DNA from: Candidatus Riflebacteria bacterium HGW-Riflebacteria-1
GTDB taxonomy: Bacteria; Muiribacteriota; Ozemobacteria; Ozemobacterales; Ozemobacteraceae
NCBI GenBank assembly: GCA_002839445.1
Contig: PGYB01000005.1
Location: forward strand, 482,357 to 546,356
DNA: 64,000 nucleotides
Direction of reading: 5' to 3'
In this document: piece after piece, positions 35,331-44,400 of the stretch
Layout: each line of letters starts with the position of its first letter
How positions within the stretch are numbered: position 1 is the first letter of the stretch
Translations under genes and position numbers: made by a program
The notes under the pieces: model-generated
The model's input: only the letters and a program-made list of their open reading frames with translations
Databases searched by the model: none
Told to the model about the DNA's origin: nothing

Positions 35331-35362
35331 AAAAAAGATAGCCCGGGAACTAGTCCCCGAGC
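35331..35362 (-). terminator. Terminator of the phaC-phaA transcript
   Basis: On the minus strand a 9-bp stem with two G-T pairs around CTAG (35341-35362) is followed by a T run. A second hairpin (CTGCGCGGT/ACCGCGCAG, about 35371-35396) lies just before it. Confidence 0.75.
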
Positions 35363-35411
35363 CCGGAAAGTCTGCGCGGTTAATGAGACCGCGCAGAGGC
35401 AAGGAAAGGAA

Positions 35412-36596
35412 TCAAGCCTTGACGCGCTCAACCGCCATCGCAACACCCATGCCGCCGCCCACGCAGAGAGTGGCAAGGCCTTTGCTGCAGTTCGATCGCG
35501 CCATTTCATACAACAGTGTTACCAGAATTCTGGCTCCGGAAGCACCGATTGGATGCCCAAGTGCAATAGCTCCACCGTTAACATTGGTTTTGGCAGGGTC
35601 AAGGCCGAGCTGGCGAATTACGCCGAGTGACTGTACTGCGAAAGCTTCGTTGGCTTCGACTCTGTCGAGGTCGCTGACTTTCCAGCCGGCTTTTTCGAGA
35701 GCTTTCTGCGTAGCAGATACCGGACCCAGGCCCATTCGTGAGGGGTTCAACGCGGTGGTAGCGTGTGAAACAATTTTCGCTAGTGGTTTGAGGTTATGTT
35801 TCTTAACAAATTCGCCAGAAGCAATAACTACGGCGGCGGCGCCGTCATTGATGCCCGAAGCGTTACCGGCAGTTACGCTGCCGTCTTTTTTGAAGGCTGG
35901 TTTCAGCTTGCTGAGGGTCTCAAATGTAGTGCCAACCCTGAAATGTTCGTCTTTTTTGAAAACGATCGGGTCGCCCTTGCGCTGCGGGATTTCGACCGGA
36001 ACGATTTCGGCGTCAAATTTGCCGGCTTCCCAGGCGTCGGCTACGCGTTTCTGGCTTTCAGCAGCAAACTTGTCCATTTCTTCGCGGGTGATCTTGAGCT
36101 CGTCAGCCAGCCATTCAGCGGTCATGCCCATGTGTTCGCCCGAAAAAACGTCGGTCAGGCCGTCGAGAACTGTCGAATCTTTAAGGGTTACATCGCCAAG
36201 AGCTGTGCCGTTGCGCAGGTTAGCAAGATGTGGAGCCGTGCTCATGCTTTCCATGCCACCGGCAACGATACACTGTGCTTCACCGGCTTTGATGGCATCT
36301 ACTGCCAGAGCTATGGTCTTGAGACCCGAGCCGCAAAGCTGGTTGATCGCCCAGGCCGGAACGCTTTCGGGAATGCCGGCGCCAAGAGCTGCCTGTCGGC
36401 CAGGACCCTGGCCCTGTCCGGCCATGAGAACGTTACCCAGCATGACTTCGTCGATCTGCTCCGGTTTAACGCCGGCGCGCACGAGAGCTTCTTTAATGGC
36501 AACGCTGCCGAGTTTGTGAGCGGGTACCGCTTTGAGGGTTCCCATGAGGGCGCCGATGGCAGTTCTTGCTGCACCTACGATGAATACTTCAGTCAT
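35412..36596 (-). CDS. phaA: Acetyl-CoA acetyltransferase (thiolase) of the PHA cluster
   Basis: 394 residues, standard for biosynthetic thiolases. The acyl-binding Cys88 is in INQLCGSGLKTIA. The active-site His is in GGAIALGHPIGASGARI and the second Cys in ATLCVGGGMGVAMAVE. The enzyme condenses two acetyl-CoA to acetoacetyl-CoA, the first step of poly-3-hydroxybutyrate synthesis. The start overlaps the phaC stop as ATGA. It is the last gene of the phaC-phaE-phaC-phaA run and is followed by terminator hairpins. Confidence 0.95.
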   Translation of the reverse strand: MTEVFIVGAARTAIGALMGTLKAVPAHKLGSVAIKEALVRAGVKPEQIDEVMLGNVLMAGQGQGPGRQAALGAGIPESVPAWAINQLCGSGLKTIALAVDAIKAGEAQCIVAGGMESMSTAPHLANLRNGTALGDVTLKDSTVLDGLTDVFSGEHMGMTAEWLADELKITREEMDKFAAESQKRVADAWEAGKFDAEIVPVEIPQRKGDPIVFKKDEHFRVGTTFETLSKLKPAFKKDGSVTAGNASGINDGAAAVVIASGEFVKKHNLKPLAKIVSHATTALNPSRMGLGPVSATQKALEKAGWKVSDLDRVEANEAFAVQSLGVIRQLGLDPAKTNVNGGAIALGHPIGASGARILVTLLYEMARSNCSKGLATLCVGGGMGVAMAVERVKA

Positions 36597-37702
36597 TTCT
36601 TCTTAGCTCCTGTTCTTAATTTTTCAGGTCTGGTCAGAAACTCTCTGACCAGCGTGTATGTGTGAATTCTGACCGGGTGCGCGGCAATCAATGATACGTG
36701 ACCGGCCGGGATTACATGGTAATCGAGCATGCCTTTTTTAGCGGCTATGCATTCATGAATAGCAAAGGCTGCCTTTTCGTTGAAAACATGGTCGTCGCGC
36801 GCTACCAGGCTGAGAACTGGTATGTCGATGTCTTTTGCCGATATTTTGCAGCCGCCGACCTGGTATTCGCCCTTAAAAAAGGCGTTTTCCTGGTAAAAGG
36901 TGCTGATAAGCTCTTTGTAAGCCTGCTTGGTGAAGTCAACGTTGTCGCTTCCCCAGATGTCGAGGGCTTCCCAGATTTCTTTAAAGCCGGGCATTTCGAA
37001 ATTTTCGAGCAGCCGGCGATATTTCGAGAGCTGCGTTTTCGGGTCAAGCAACGGAAACGATGCGTGAAAGAACTTCGCCGGCACCAGGCCCTGAAAAGCT
37101 GCCGTCAGCTTTTCAACATCGAAACCTTCGGTGGCGGTCCATTGTGCCAGCAGACCCGAGTCACTCAAATCAAGCGGCGCTGTCAGCAGAAACAGGCTGC
37201 TGAGGTCTTTTTTGAGCTCAGGATGAGCCGCATACATGGTGGCCATCATGCCGCCTATGCATTGCCCGGTGAGCTGAATCTTGTCTTTTCCGGTGATTTT
37301 TTTGATCTGGCGAACGGCTCTTTTGATCCATTTGCTGACATAGTGATCAAAGCCACAATTGCCCATACCGGCATCGGGATCACCCCAATCTAATAGAAAA
37401 ACGTCGAGCCCGGCGAGCTTCATCTGCTCGATAAGCGAGTGCCCGTGCAGCAGGTCAAGAATATAGTTGCGATTGATCAGCGAAGGAACGATTAAGACCG
37501 GGTTGTAGTCCGATTCAAATTCTGTGCCACAGCGGTAAAGTGTCCAGCAGCCCTGGCGAAAAACCGGCGTCTTGGGCGTCGGTTCCATACCAAGTCGGCG
37601 GCGGTCGGCCTCTGTATAGCGTTTCAATACTGAACGCGACACCATCTCACGATACGCTTCCGGCATTTCCGGCATTGTCGGCATTTCCTGCTTTTCTTTC
37701 AC
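36593..37702 (-). CDS. phaC: PHA synthase catalytic subunit, class III-like, copy 1
   Basis: 369 residues; GTG start with AGGAG nine bases upstream. An alpha/beta hydrolase with the PHA synthase lipase box G-x-C-x-G: Cys148 in LTGQCIGGMMATMYAAH. Also present are VPSLINRNYILDL, FLLDWGDPD, the Asp in LVARDDHVF and the His in IPAGHVSLI. It polymerises hydroxyacyl-CoA on granule surfaces. Its length suits the PhaC of class III or IV enzymes, which need a PhaE or PhaR partner. The N-terminus has a short Met-Pro-Glu repeat (PTMPEMPEAY). It is paralogous to, and clearly diverged from, the PhaC at 38213-39238. Confidence 0.92.
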   Translation of the reverse strand: MKEKQEMPTMPEMPEAYREMVSRSVLKRYTEADRRRLGMEPTPKTPVFRQGCWTLYRCGTEFESDYNPVLIVPSLINRNYILDLLHGHSLIEQMKLAGLDVFLLDWGDPDAGMGNCGFDHYVSKWIKRAVRQIKKITGKDKIQLTGQCIGGMMATMYAAHPELKKDLSSLFLLTAPLDLSDSGLLAQWTATEGFDVEKLTAAFQGLVPAKFFHASFPLLDPKTQLSKYRRLLENFEMPGFKEIWEALDIWGSDNVDFTKQAYKELISTFYQENAFFKGEYQVGGCKISAKDIDIPVLSLVARDDHVFNEKAAFAIHECIAAKKGMLDYHVIPAGHVSLIAAHPVRIHTYTLVREFLTRPEKLRTGAKKK

Positions 37703-37798
37703 AGCTTTCTGCTCCTGCCCTGCAAATTTATAAGAAGATTCTACGCGAAATTCGAGATTGTTGCACGCTTTGCCGTCGTATTTCGCGTATTACTCATT

Positions 37799-38197
37799 TT
37801 ATTTTTTGTGCTTTTTTGCTTTGCTGTCATGCGCAGGCGCAGGCGCATGTGCTGCCGCTGCCGGTTTTTCGGCGACGGGAGCAGTTTTCGCGGCGGGCTT
37901 TGCCTGCGCGTCAGCGAAGTCTTCGAAGCGCTCGCTCAGGTCGATCAAGCGTTCTTCGATGTCGGTAAGTTTTTGCATGATTTTGATGATTTCGGTGCGC
38001 GAGGGCAGGTTCATGGCTGCCATCTGTTCGTCGAGAGCCTTTGAATAAAAGGCCTTGCCGGTCATGGTCGCGGCAATCGACTTTGACATTTCGCTGATGA
38101 ACTTTTCGTTGTGAACGAGCTTTTCGAGGTGCTCGCCCATCATTTTTTCCCAGTTATTAGCCCACTGCTTCATCATATCTTCGCCCATTGTAAACAT
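37799..38197 (-). CDS. phaE: Short PhaE/PhaR-type PHA synthase partner subunit
   Basis: 132 residues. The helical N-terminus (MKQWANNWEKMMGEHLEKL) leads to MNLPSRTEIIKIMQKLTDIE and a short coiled coil. N-[LM]-P-[ST]-R-[ST]-E followed by a heptad helix is the signature near the end of PhaE and PhaR subunits of class III and IV synthases. An Ala/Pro/Lys-rich tail follows (residues about 98-132). PhaE of model class III systems is around three times longer, so this is a minimal version. It lies between the two phaC genes with 15 bp to the upstream one. Ribosome site AAAGGAG. Confidence 0.75.
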   Translation of the reverse strand: MFTMGEDMMKQWANNWEKMMGEHLEKLVHNEKFISEMSKSIAATMTGKAFYSKALDEQMAAMNLPSRTEIIKIMQKLTDIEERLIDLSERFEDFADAQAKPAAKTAPVAEKPAAAAHAPAPAHDSKAKKHKK

Positions 38198-38212
38198 TGT
38201 CAGTCTCCTTTT

Positions 38213-39238
38213 CTAATTCGTAAGAAAATCTATAGCGCTCTGGCAGGCGTCTTTAGCGTTTCTGCCGGTGGTAATACCGATGTGTCCTGAGGGAATAGTG
38301 ACTTTGCTGACTGGTGCCAGGTCGGAGGCTGGCAGCTCGGTCGTTACCAGCGGCGCGATATGGTCTTTCCCCGCATTCAAGACGAGGGTTTTCGCGCGGC
38401 GGGCCGAAGGATCAACGGTCTGACCATCGGCGGTCATCAGAGTGCCCTTGGTCAGCAGGTTCTTTTTGTAGAGGTCGGTGATCAGTTCATAGTAGGCTTT
38501 ACCCGGGAAGTCGACCGGATCAGCGATCCAGCGCTCCATGGCATTGTAAAGCTTCATGAAACTTTCGCTTTCGAACTTGTCGTTGAACATTTTTGTTTTC
38601 TGGTAGAGGCCCATCGGTTGCACGAACTGAAACGAAGCGGCCAGCAGCCAGCCTGGCATTTTGTTCATACTAGCAGAAAATTCTTCGATCGGGAAATATT
38701 CTGCGTATTTCGCGAAGATGCCGGCATCGGCAAAGTCGATCGGCGCGGTGAGCAGCACGAGATGGTCAACGAGGTCTGGTTCTAGGCAGCTGAAGGCGTA
38801 AGCCATGGTGCCGCCGATGCAGTAGCCGAGCATGTCTACTTTTTCGACATCGGTTTGGCGGCAGATCTGACGGACAGCGCGTTTGATTGAGCGGTGATAG
38901 TAATGGCTCAGCGGCAGGTGGCCGACTTCTTCGCCAGGGTAGCCCCAGTCGATGAGGTAAGTCGGGCGCTGCTGCGCAAATTGTTTGATAAAGCTGGTTT
39001 CTTCGGTGACATCGAGAACGTACCAGCGGTTAATCAGCGATGGGATGATCAGCAGCGGGGTGCCTTCGACGCCTTCGGGGCTTATGAAGCGCAACAGTGA
39101 AACGTTGCCGGCGTTGTAAACTTCTTCGCGGGGAGTGACGCCGCGCGGGTAAGTGTCGAGCTCGCCGGCTGTCTTGCGCATGACGTGCTCGGCAATAGCG
39201 TCGAGGTGCTGAACCATTGAATCCATGTTTCCAATCAT
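38213..39238 (-). CDS. phaC: PHA synthase catalytic subunit, class III-like, copy 2
   Basis: 341 residues from ATG 39238, preceded by AAAGG with 8-base spacing. A longer GTG start at 39292 lies inside a dispersed repeat and is rejected. The lipase box Cys140 is in DMLGYCIGGTMAYAF. The Asp is in LNAGKDHIAP and the His in IPSGHIGITT. IPSLINRWYVLDV and YLIDWGYPGEE are typical. It should polymerise 3-hydroxyacyl-CoA. It shares architecture with the copy at 36593-37702 but little identity outside the motifs, so the two may form a mixed enzyme or differ in substrate. Confidence 0.93.
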   Translation of the reverse strand: MIGNMDSMVQHLDAIAEHVMRKTAGELDTYPRGVTPREEVYNAGNVSLLRFISPEGVEGTPLLIIPSLINRWYVLDVTEETSFIKQFAQQRPTYLIDWGYPGEEVGHLPLSHYYHRSIKRAVRQICRQTDVEKVDMLGYCIGGTMAYAFSCLEPDLVDHLVLLTAPIDFADAGIFAKYAEYFPIEEFSASMNKMPGWLLAASFQFVQPMGLYQKTKMFNDKFESESFMKLYNAMERWIADPVDFPGKAYYELITDLYKKNLLTKGTLMTADGQTVDPSARRAKTLVLNAGKDHIAPLVTTELPASDLAPVSKVTIPSGHIGITTGRNAKDACQSAIDFLTN

Positions 39239-39276
39239 TTGTTTTGACCTTTCGTTGAAGGTGAGCTTTTTAAGAA

Positions 39277-39557
39277 TTTCGCACAGAGCCACTAAGACAC
39301 AAAGAAAAGCGTCGATCTTTATCGCCAGTTGCGGCCTGGTTTATATTCAACATCCACAAATTCTTCTTTGTGGCCCTGTGTCTTCGTGCGAGGCTTCTGC
39401 GCGGGGTTTGTCAGTCTTGAGATTTTCGCACTAAGCCACTAAGACACAAAGAAAAGCGTCGATCTTTATCGCCAGTTGCGGCCTGGTTTATATTCAACAT
39501 CCACAAATTCTTCTTTGTGGCTCTGTGTCTTCGAGCGAGGCTTCTGCGCGAGGGTTT
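39277..39557. repeat. Tandem duplication (147-base period) of a dispersed repeat
   Basis: Unit 1 begins at 39277 and unit 2 at 39424 with only scattered mismatches. Each unit starts TTTCGCAC, has CCACTAAGACACAAAGAA and ends TTCTTTGTGG...CTGTGTCTTCG...GCGAGGCTTCTGCGCG, so its two ends are imperfect inverted repeats around a unique 50-60-base core. The family also occurs at 21937-22006 and 41328-41362. It fills most of the 386-base gap 39239-39624. Confidence 0.9.
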
Positions 39558-39624
39558 TTCTGGGCCCGGGCTGCCTTGCGGCAACCCGGGCGGTTTCGGC
39601 AGTAGTGCCGGTCAATATAGTGGC

Positions 39625-40374
39625 TTAGAGTTTTAAGCCGCCATCTACTCCAATAACCTGGCCGGTAATGTATGAGCTATCGTCGCTGGCAAGGAAAAGA
39701 TAGGCCTTGGCAATTTCTTCGGGCTGGCCGAGGCGCTGCATCGGGGTTTTTTCCTCGAGCATCTTGATAACCTTTTCAGGAACTGTTGCCAGCATGTCGG
39801 TCCAGGTGTAACCAGGTGCTACAGCGTTAACACGCACGCCCTTGCGGCCAAGTTCTTTGGCCCAGGTGGAGGTCATGCCGATAACACCAGCTTTGGCAGC
39901 CGCGTAGTTGGTCTGGCCAAAGTTGCCCTGCACGCCGACGATCGAAGAGGTATTGACGATCGAGCCGCCGCCATTGGCAGTCATTTTGGCTGCTACAGCC
40001 TTGCTCATCAAGAATACGCCTTTGAGGTTAACTTTGATTACGCGGTCAAAAGCTTCTTCAGTCATTTTGAGAAGAGTCGCGTCGGCAGTGATGCCGGCAT
40101 TATTTACCAGACAATCGATCTTGCCGTGTGCGGAATGAATTTCTTCGATCGCCTTGTCGACTTCAGCGGCGTTAGAAACGTCGAGTTTCTTGCCGATAAT
40201 CTTGCCTTTGGCGCCGTCAGCGAGTTTGACATCGGCGAGTCCGGCCAGAGCTTTGTCGCTGATATCGATAGCGTATACGGTTGCGCCTTCTTCGGCGAAC
40301 AGCTGGGCTGCCTTGAGTCCGATACCTGCGGCGCCGCCGGTGATAAGTGCTACTTTGTCATTCATTCTGTTCAT
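39625..40374 (-). CDS. phaB: Acetoacetyl-CoA reductase, FabG-like SDR
   Basis: 249 residues; ATG 40374 has AGGAG with 6-base spacing. Classical short-chain dehydrogenase motifs: TGGAAGIG for nucleotide binding, NNAGITAD, the catalytic Ser in IVNTSSIVGVQGN, and YAAAKAGVIG with catalytic Tyr and Lys. It is most likely the NADPH-dependent acetoacetyl-CoA reductase giving (R)-3-hydroxybutyryl-CoA for PhaC. A fatty-acid FabG role cannot be excluded from sequence, but the neighbours are all PHA genes. It lies between the phasin gene and phaC, separated from phaC by the tandem repeat. Confidence 0.9.
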   Translation of the reverse strand: MNRMNDKVALITGGAAGIGLKAAQLFAEEGATVYAIDISDKALAGLADVKLADGAKGKIIGKKLDVSNAAEVDKAIEEIHSAHGKIDCLVNNAGITADATLLKMTEEAFDRVIKVNLKGVFLMSKAVAAKMTANGGGSIVNTSSIVGVQGNFGQTNYAAAKAGVIGMTSTWAKELGRKGVRVNAVAPGYTWTDMLATVPEKVIKMLEEKTPMQRLGQPEEIAKAYLFLASDDSSYITGQVIGVDGGLKL

Positions 40375-40524
40375 GGTTATCTCCTGTATGCTTGAGCCAT
40401 GCCGGCCCGGTAATTTTGCAAATGTTAATATACTTAAAATAGTTGGCTTGAACCATTGTCTGGTCAATTGTTGCCTGGGAGAACCCCGGTAAAAATCTGG
40501 GGCTCAAATTCTTGGAGAGAGATT

Positions 40525-40572
40525 AAAGGGGCCGTCTCGGCGGGCTCATCTGACCTGCGAGACAGCCCCTTT
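40525..40572 (-). terminator. Hairpin terminator behind the phasin gene
   Basis: A long stem (AAAGGGGC and GTCTCG pairing with CGAGAC and GCCCCTTT, one mismatch) is followed on the minus strand by TTTAATC. It separates phasin transcription from phaB, perhaps partially. Confidence 0.7.
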
Positions 40573-40587
40573 GCGAGCAATCTTCAG

Positions 40588-40902
40588 TTACTTGCCAGCT
40601 TCTTTGGTCTTCGGGGTGAAAGACTTGATGGTCTCTTCATATACCTGCTGGTAGCGGGTATTGAACTTTTCGAGGTTTTCGCGATAGAGGTTCTTGAGTT
40701 CTTCGTTTGAGCTTACGCTGTTGGTCCACATTTCATGCATGAATTCTGCATTGCGGTTCATGTGGTCGAAGAAGAGTTCCATGTTTTTCTTGGTGTAGCC
40801 GCTGTTCTGATCCATGGTGGCGCGCCAGAATTTGTTCATTACCTGGAAGTTGTCTTTCATCATCTGAGTGTACTCGTTAGAAAATTCCATCCACTTATTC
40901 AT
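40588..40902 (-). CDS. Phasin-like granule protein
   Basis: 104 residues, a single long amphipathic helical region: EYTQMMKDNFQVMNKFWRAT, NMELFFDHMNRNAEFMHEMW and LYRENLEKFNTRYQQVYEE. Length, lack of Cys, Met/Phe/Asn-rich helices and position at the head of the PHA cluster fit a phasin that coats PHA granules. It has ribosome site AAGGAG and its own strong promoter with candidate PhaR sites. Identity is by character and context rather than a diagnostic motif. Confidence 0.75.
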   Translation of the reverse strand: MNKWMEFSNEYTQMMKDNFQVMNKFWRATMDQNSGYTKKNMELFFDHMNRNAEFMHEMWTNSVSSNEELKNLYRENLEKFNTRYQQVYEETIKSFTPKTKEAGK

Positions 40903-40951
40903 TTTAAAAACTCCTTAGAAAATTTTTGATTTCGAACTTTTGTTTTAACTC

Positions 40952-40999
40952 ATTGCTGCGTTGCAATATTAGTATCGTCGATTTGCTGCAAAGTGTCAA
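40952..40999 (-). promoter_or_regulatory. Phasin promoter with two TTGC/GCAA inverted repeats
   Basis: TTGACA (40994-40999) and GATACT (40971-40976) are exactly 17 bases apart on the minus strand. TTTGC-T-GCAAA (40982-40992) lies between the boxes and ATTGC-N6-GCAAT (40952-40967) just downstream of the -10. PhaR repressors in other bacteria bind TGC-rich inverted repeats near phasin promoters, and a PhaR gene is at 53521-54075. Confidence 0.65.
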
Positions 41000-41111
41000 G
41001 ACTTTTTTTAAATATTTTTTATTTGGAAGCGTGATTTGCTTCTGATGCGCGTCTAGCGATTTTGCGTTTGCGCAAAAGCAGCTGGTTTGATTGCCGATAT
41101 TCGGGCAGAAG

Positions 41112-41362
41112 AGTATCCGCAGATTTCGCAGATTGCACAGATGAGAGCATTTGAGGCGGCTGCAATCATGAGAATGTTGGAGCAGAAACCGGTTTTGCGA
41201 TGTGGTGAGCTTAACAGAAAAGGGCAATCCCGGTTTGTCAGCCTTAAACTATCTTCTAATCTGTGGAAGATGCTGAAATGGGCGGTTTTTAAAATCTGCG
41301 AAAATCGGCGTAATCGGCGGATTCTTTCTCTTCTTCGTGTCTTAAAGGCTTAGTGCGAGTCT
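41112..41362. repeat. Dispersed repeats of the ATCCGCAGATT and CTTCGTGTCTTA types
   Basis: About 41116-41142 has ATCCGCAGATTTCGCAGATT; 41290-41325 has an inverted counterpart (AAAATCTGCGAAAATCGGCG, CGGCGGATTC); 41328-41362 matches the end of the 39277-39557 family. The two halves look like ends of one element around about 150 bases of unique sequence. No gene is seen in the 544-base gap 40903-41446. Confidence 0.7.
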
Positions 41363-41396
41363 TTCTTCGCGCGGCAGTGTCTGCTTGTTTGCGTCG

Positions 41397-41445
41397 CAGC
41401 AAAACAGCCGGATTTTGCTAATGCAGCAAAACCTGGCTGTTGCTG
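41397..41445 (-). terminator. Stem-loop behind the giant protein gene, possible terminator
   Basis: CAGCA and ACAGCC pair with GGCTGT and TGCTG, and an inner ATTTTGCT pairs with AGCAAAA. It lies immediately after the stop of the 2298-residue gene but has no T run, so termination is only possible. Confidence 0.4.
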
Positions 41446-41446
41446 A

Positions 41447-44400
41447 CTACCATTCGTTGTAGCGGTATTTTCCGTCGAGTGTCTGCTTGCGGTTAGGCGA
41501 AACCAGTATTTTGTCGCTGGTATATGGCGCTGGTCGGGTTTGCCCGTCGCCTGCCTTTTCGAGCTGAACGCCGTCAAAGAAGACTGACTGCGAAGCTGTA
41601 TGCTCGGTAGTGTTTTGCAATACCATGTAAGTGTTTGAGGCAATGGCAAGGTCAGGGCCGGGAAAGCTGAAATAGACGCGGTGCCAGGTTCTGCTTCCTG
41701 AATTACTGCTCAAAACAACGCCGCTGCCGCTGGTGCCCGAGGCTGTCAGTCCGCCGCTACTGTCGATCTCAATCCCGCGCCAGGCCTGGTTGCCATCAGC
41801 ATCAACTTCGAGCAGCCTTATCGCTGCCGAAGCTGTATCATCAAGGCTAACCCACGCCGACATGATCCAGGTCGCGCCCGGCGGCGTCCAGGTCAGCGTG
41901 GCAACTTCCTGATAAACACTTCCCGAAGCCACCTCCGGGCCGACTGACCCGACTACGACTTCGCACATCAGTGTGAATGAATCGCTGGCAGACAAGCGAA
42001 CTGTATCATAGAGATACTGGGTGCTCATGTAAATACCTGGCGCCTGTGCCGAGCCACATGGCCCGATTTGAACTGTCGAAGAAGATATTTCGCCGACTGT
42101 CAGGCTAGTGTCAGGTGCGCTGAATATCACCAGTGCCGAAGATATGCTATTACCACCGTTGAAAAGGGTAGTGTTGTTCCAGACCAGGTTGTTGAGAGCA
42201 ACATTGCCGGTGTTCTGGTAGGAGACATTAAAGATGCCTGTTGAGCCTCCCTGATCAAGTGTCCCGGCGTCAAGCGGCAGAACCTGCGAAACCGCCAGTA
42301 TATCAAGGGCGCCAATCGCACCGATATCTAACCTTACCTGAAAAGTGTCAGATGCTTCAAACCCGTCGGCAACCCCATTGCCGTTGTCGTCTTCGAAGGC
42401 TGTATAGGTGCCGATATAGACTCCCTGTGGCCATGATGCCACGTTAAGAGTCAGACTGGCAATGCAGTCGCTTTTGGTGGCACCTGAGCCGACGGTGAAA
42501 TTGACAGGAGAAAACTCTAGGCAAGATGATGGAATAATATCCGTGCCTTTGGTCAGCGGCGAGATTTCATCCCAGCTGCCATATGACAACGCTATGTTGG
42601 TTTCATTTTTAACTGAAAATATCTTGTTGTGGGGCCCAACTGCGGTTATCGTGCCAAAATCAATAAGTGATGGGCTTACCGAGAGCAGTTTCTGGCCGAC
42701 CGTCAAACCTAGCGTAAATGTGGCGCCAGGTTCTCCGGCATTCCAGATTCCGTCACCATTGTCGTCGATGAACATCACCTGTTCGCTGGAGTAAGGATAC
42801 CCGGTCTGACCAACCGGCACTACTACCTGAATGGAAGCGTTAACCATGGTTCCGGTGGCCAGATTGTTGCTGGCGATTGCCGGGGCCATACTGATGCCGG
42901 AGATCGGCGTGGGACCGGAAGCTACCGGATTTAGAGCGACAGCATGCAGACGGATATTGTTGAGAATATGGATATTGCCGTCATTGTAAATCGAAACGGT
43001 AATTGAGCCGGTCTGGCCGGCTGGCACAAAGCCCAGATCGGCAGGATTGGGTGTTACTCTAATTATGCGTTTTGAAGCAACTTCTATTTCAAGAGTTGCC
43101 GTGTCACTGGCTTCGAGTGGATCCAGGCTGCCGTTCGCGTTGTCATCGTTCCAGACCAGCAGTGTGCCGGTATATACTCCGGCATTGGTACCCGGCGGAA
43201 CATCTACTGACCAGTGTGCTGATTTGGTCTGGCCACTGTTCATGGCTGCAAACACGTTTGGGTTGAAGCTGCACGCACTGGCCGGTATGAAATTGCCGCC
43301 GCTGGTAAGATTGGTGGTTGCACTTGCGGTTGCTTTTACCAGAAGGAGTTTACCTGTATTCTTTACTTCGAAAAATGAGCTGCCTGATATACTACCGGGT
43401 TCAGCAGCGGAAATTGTTACCGGGTCGGTCAAAATTTCGAGCGACTTACCGCCGACCTGGCAGAGAACGTTGAAGCTGTCATAAGGGTCATCTACGATAT
43501 CGAATACGCCGGGTGTAGTTTTGTCGTCAAACAATACTGCAGTCGGGTTTCCAACATAGTTTCCGTCGGCCTGACCAGTGTTGATCGTGATCGATCCAAT
43601 CGCATTGAAGAGTTCTCCGACGGCAAGACTGAACGGAGTTGGTATAGGCTGAAACTCATACCATGACTGGGTAAGAACGTTAGAAAAAATATCTTCTACG
43701 AGGTCGACCTTCATCCACTGGAGATCGACGAGGTCGACGCTGCCGATGTTCTTTATCTGGAAGGTAATACTGCCCACTTCGCCCGGCACGCGTCCGCCAA
43801 AGTCGATGGTTCCGGCAAGAACCTGAATGGCACGGTATTCGTTAACATGAACGTTCAAGACAAAGTTGAAAAATGGCTCATCAGTATCGAATTCGTTGTT
43901 GCTGTTAAGGTCTTCATACATGGTCTGACCGCCGGAATAATCTCCGAATGGAACCCCGGCCGCGATATAAAGAGACATGGTAGCGGCTTCGGTGTTACCT
44001 GGAGAGATAACTGCAGGAATTTCGGGAATGATGTTTTCGCCGGGAATCAAGCCGGCTGCACCATCAGTGAGGTCGCCTTTGAGAAGTTTGAGTTTGGTAA
44101 GATCGAGTTCGCCTGTGTTTTTTATCGTAAATGGAACATCTGTTATCGTGTAGGTTGGCGTGCCGTTGCCCATGTCTATCGGGGTAGGCGCAACTTCCAG
44201 AAACATGTCGCCGATACCTATGCGCACCTGGAAAGTGTCACTGGCTTCCAGAGCAACATTATCTTCATACAGACGCCAGGTGGTGATATAAACTCCTGGC
44301 GGTTGAAATTCATCTACATCAGCTGAAACGCTTGCCAATAAAAGGCCATCGGTTGCCAAAGCTTGCGGTCCGGCTGGCAGAACGCTCAAGATTGTGTTGA

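Noticed and set aside
35290..36519. 409-codon Ser/Arg-rich plus-strand frame over the thiolase gene
   Set aside because: Antisense to a fully conserved thiolase with intact active-site residues.
39239..39292. Longer GTG start for the PhaC at 38213-39238
   Set aside because: The extension lies inside a dispersed repeat; the ATG at 39238 has an AAAGG ribosome site and starts a typical PhaC N-terminus.
40904..41227. 107-codon minus-strand frame
   Set aside because: It covers repeat elements and the phasin promoter and has no protein-like features.
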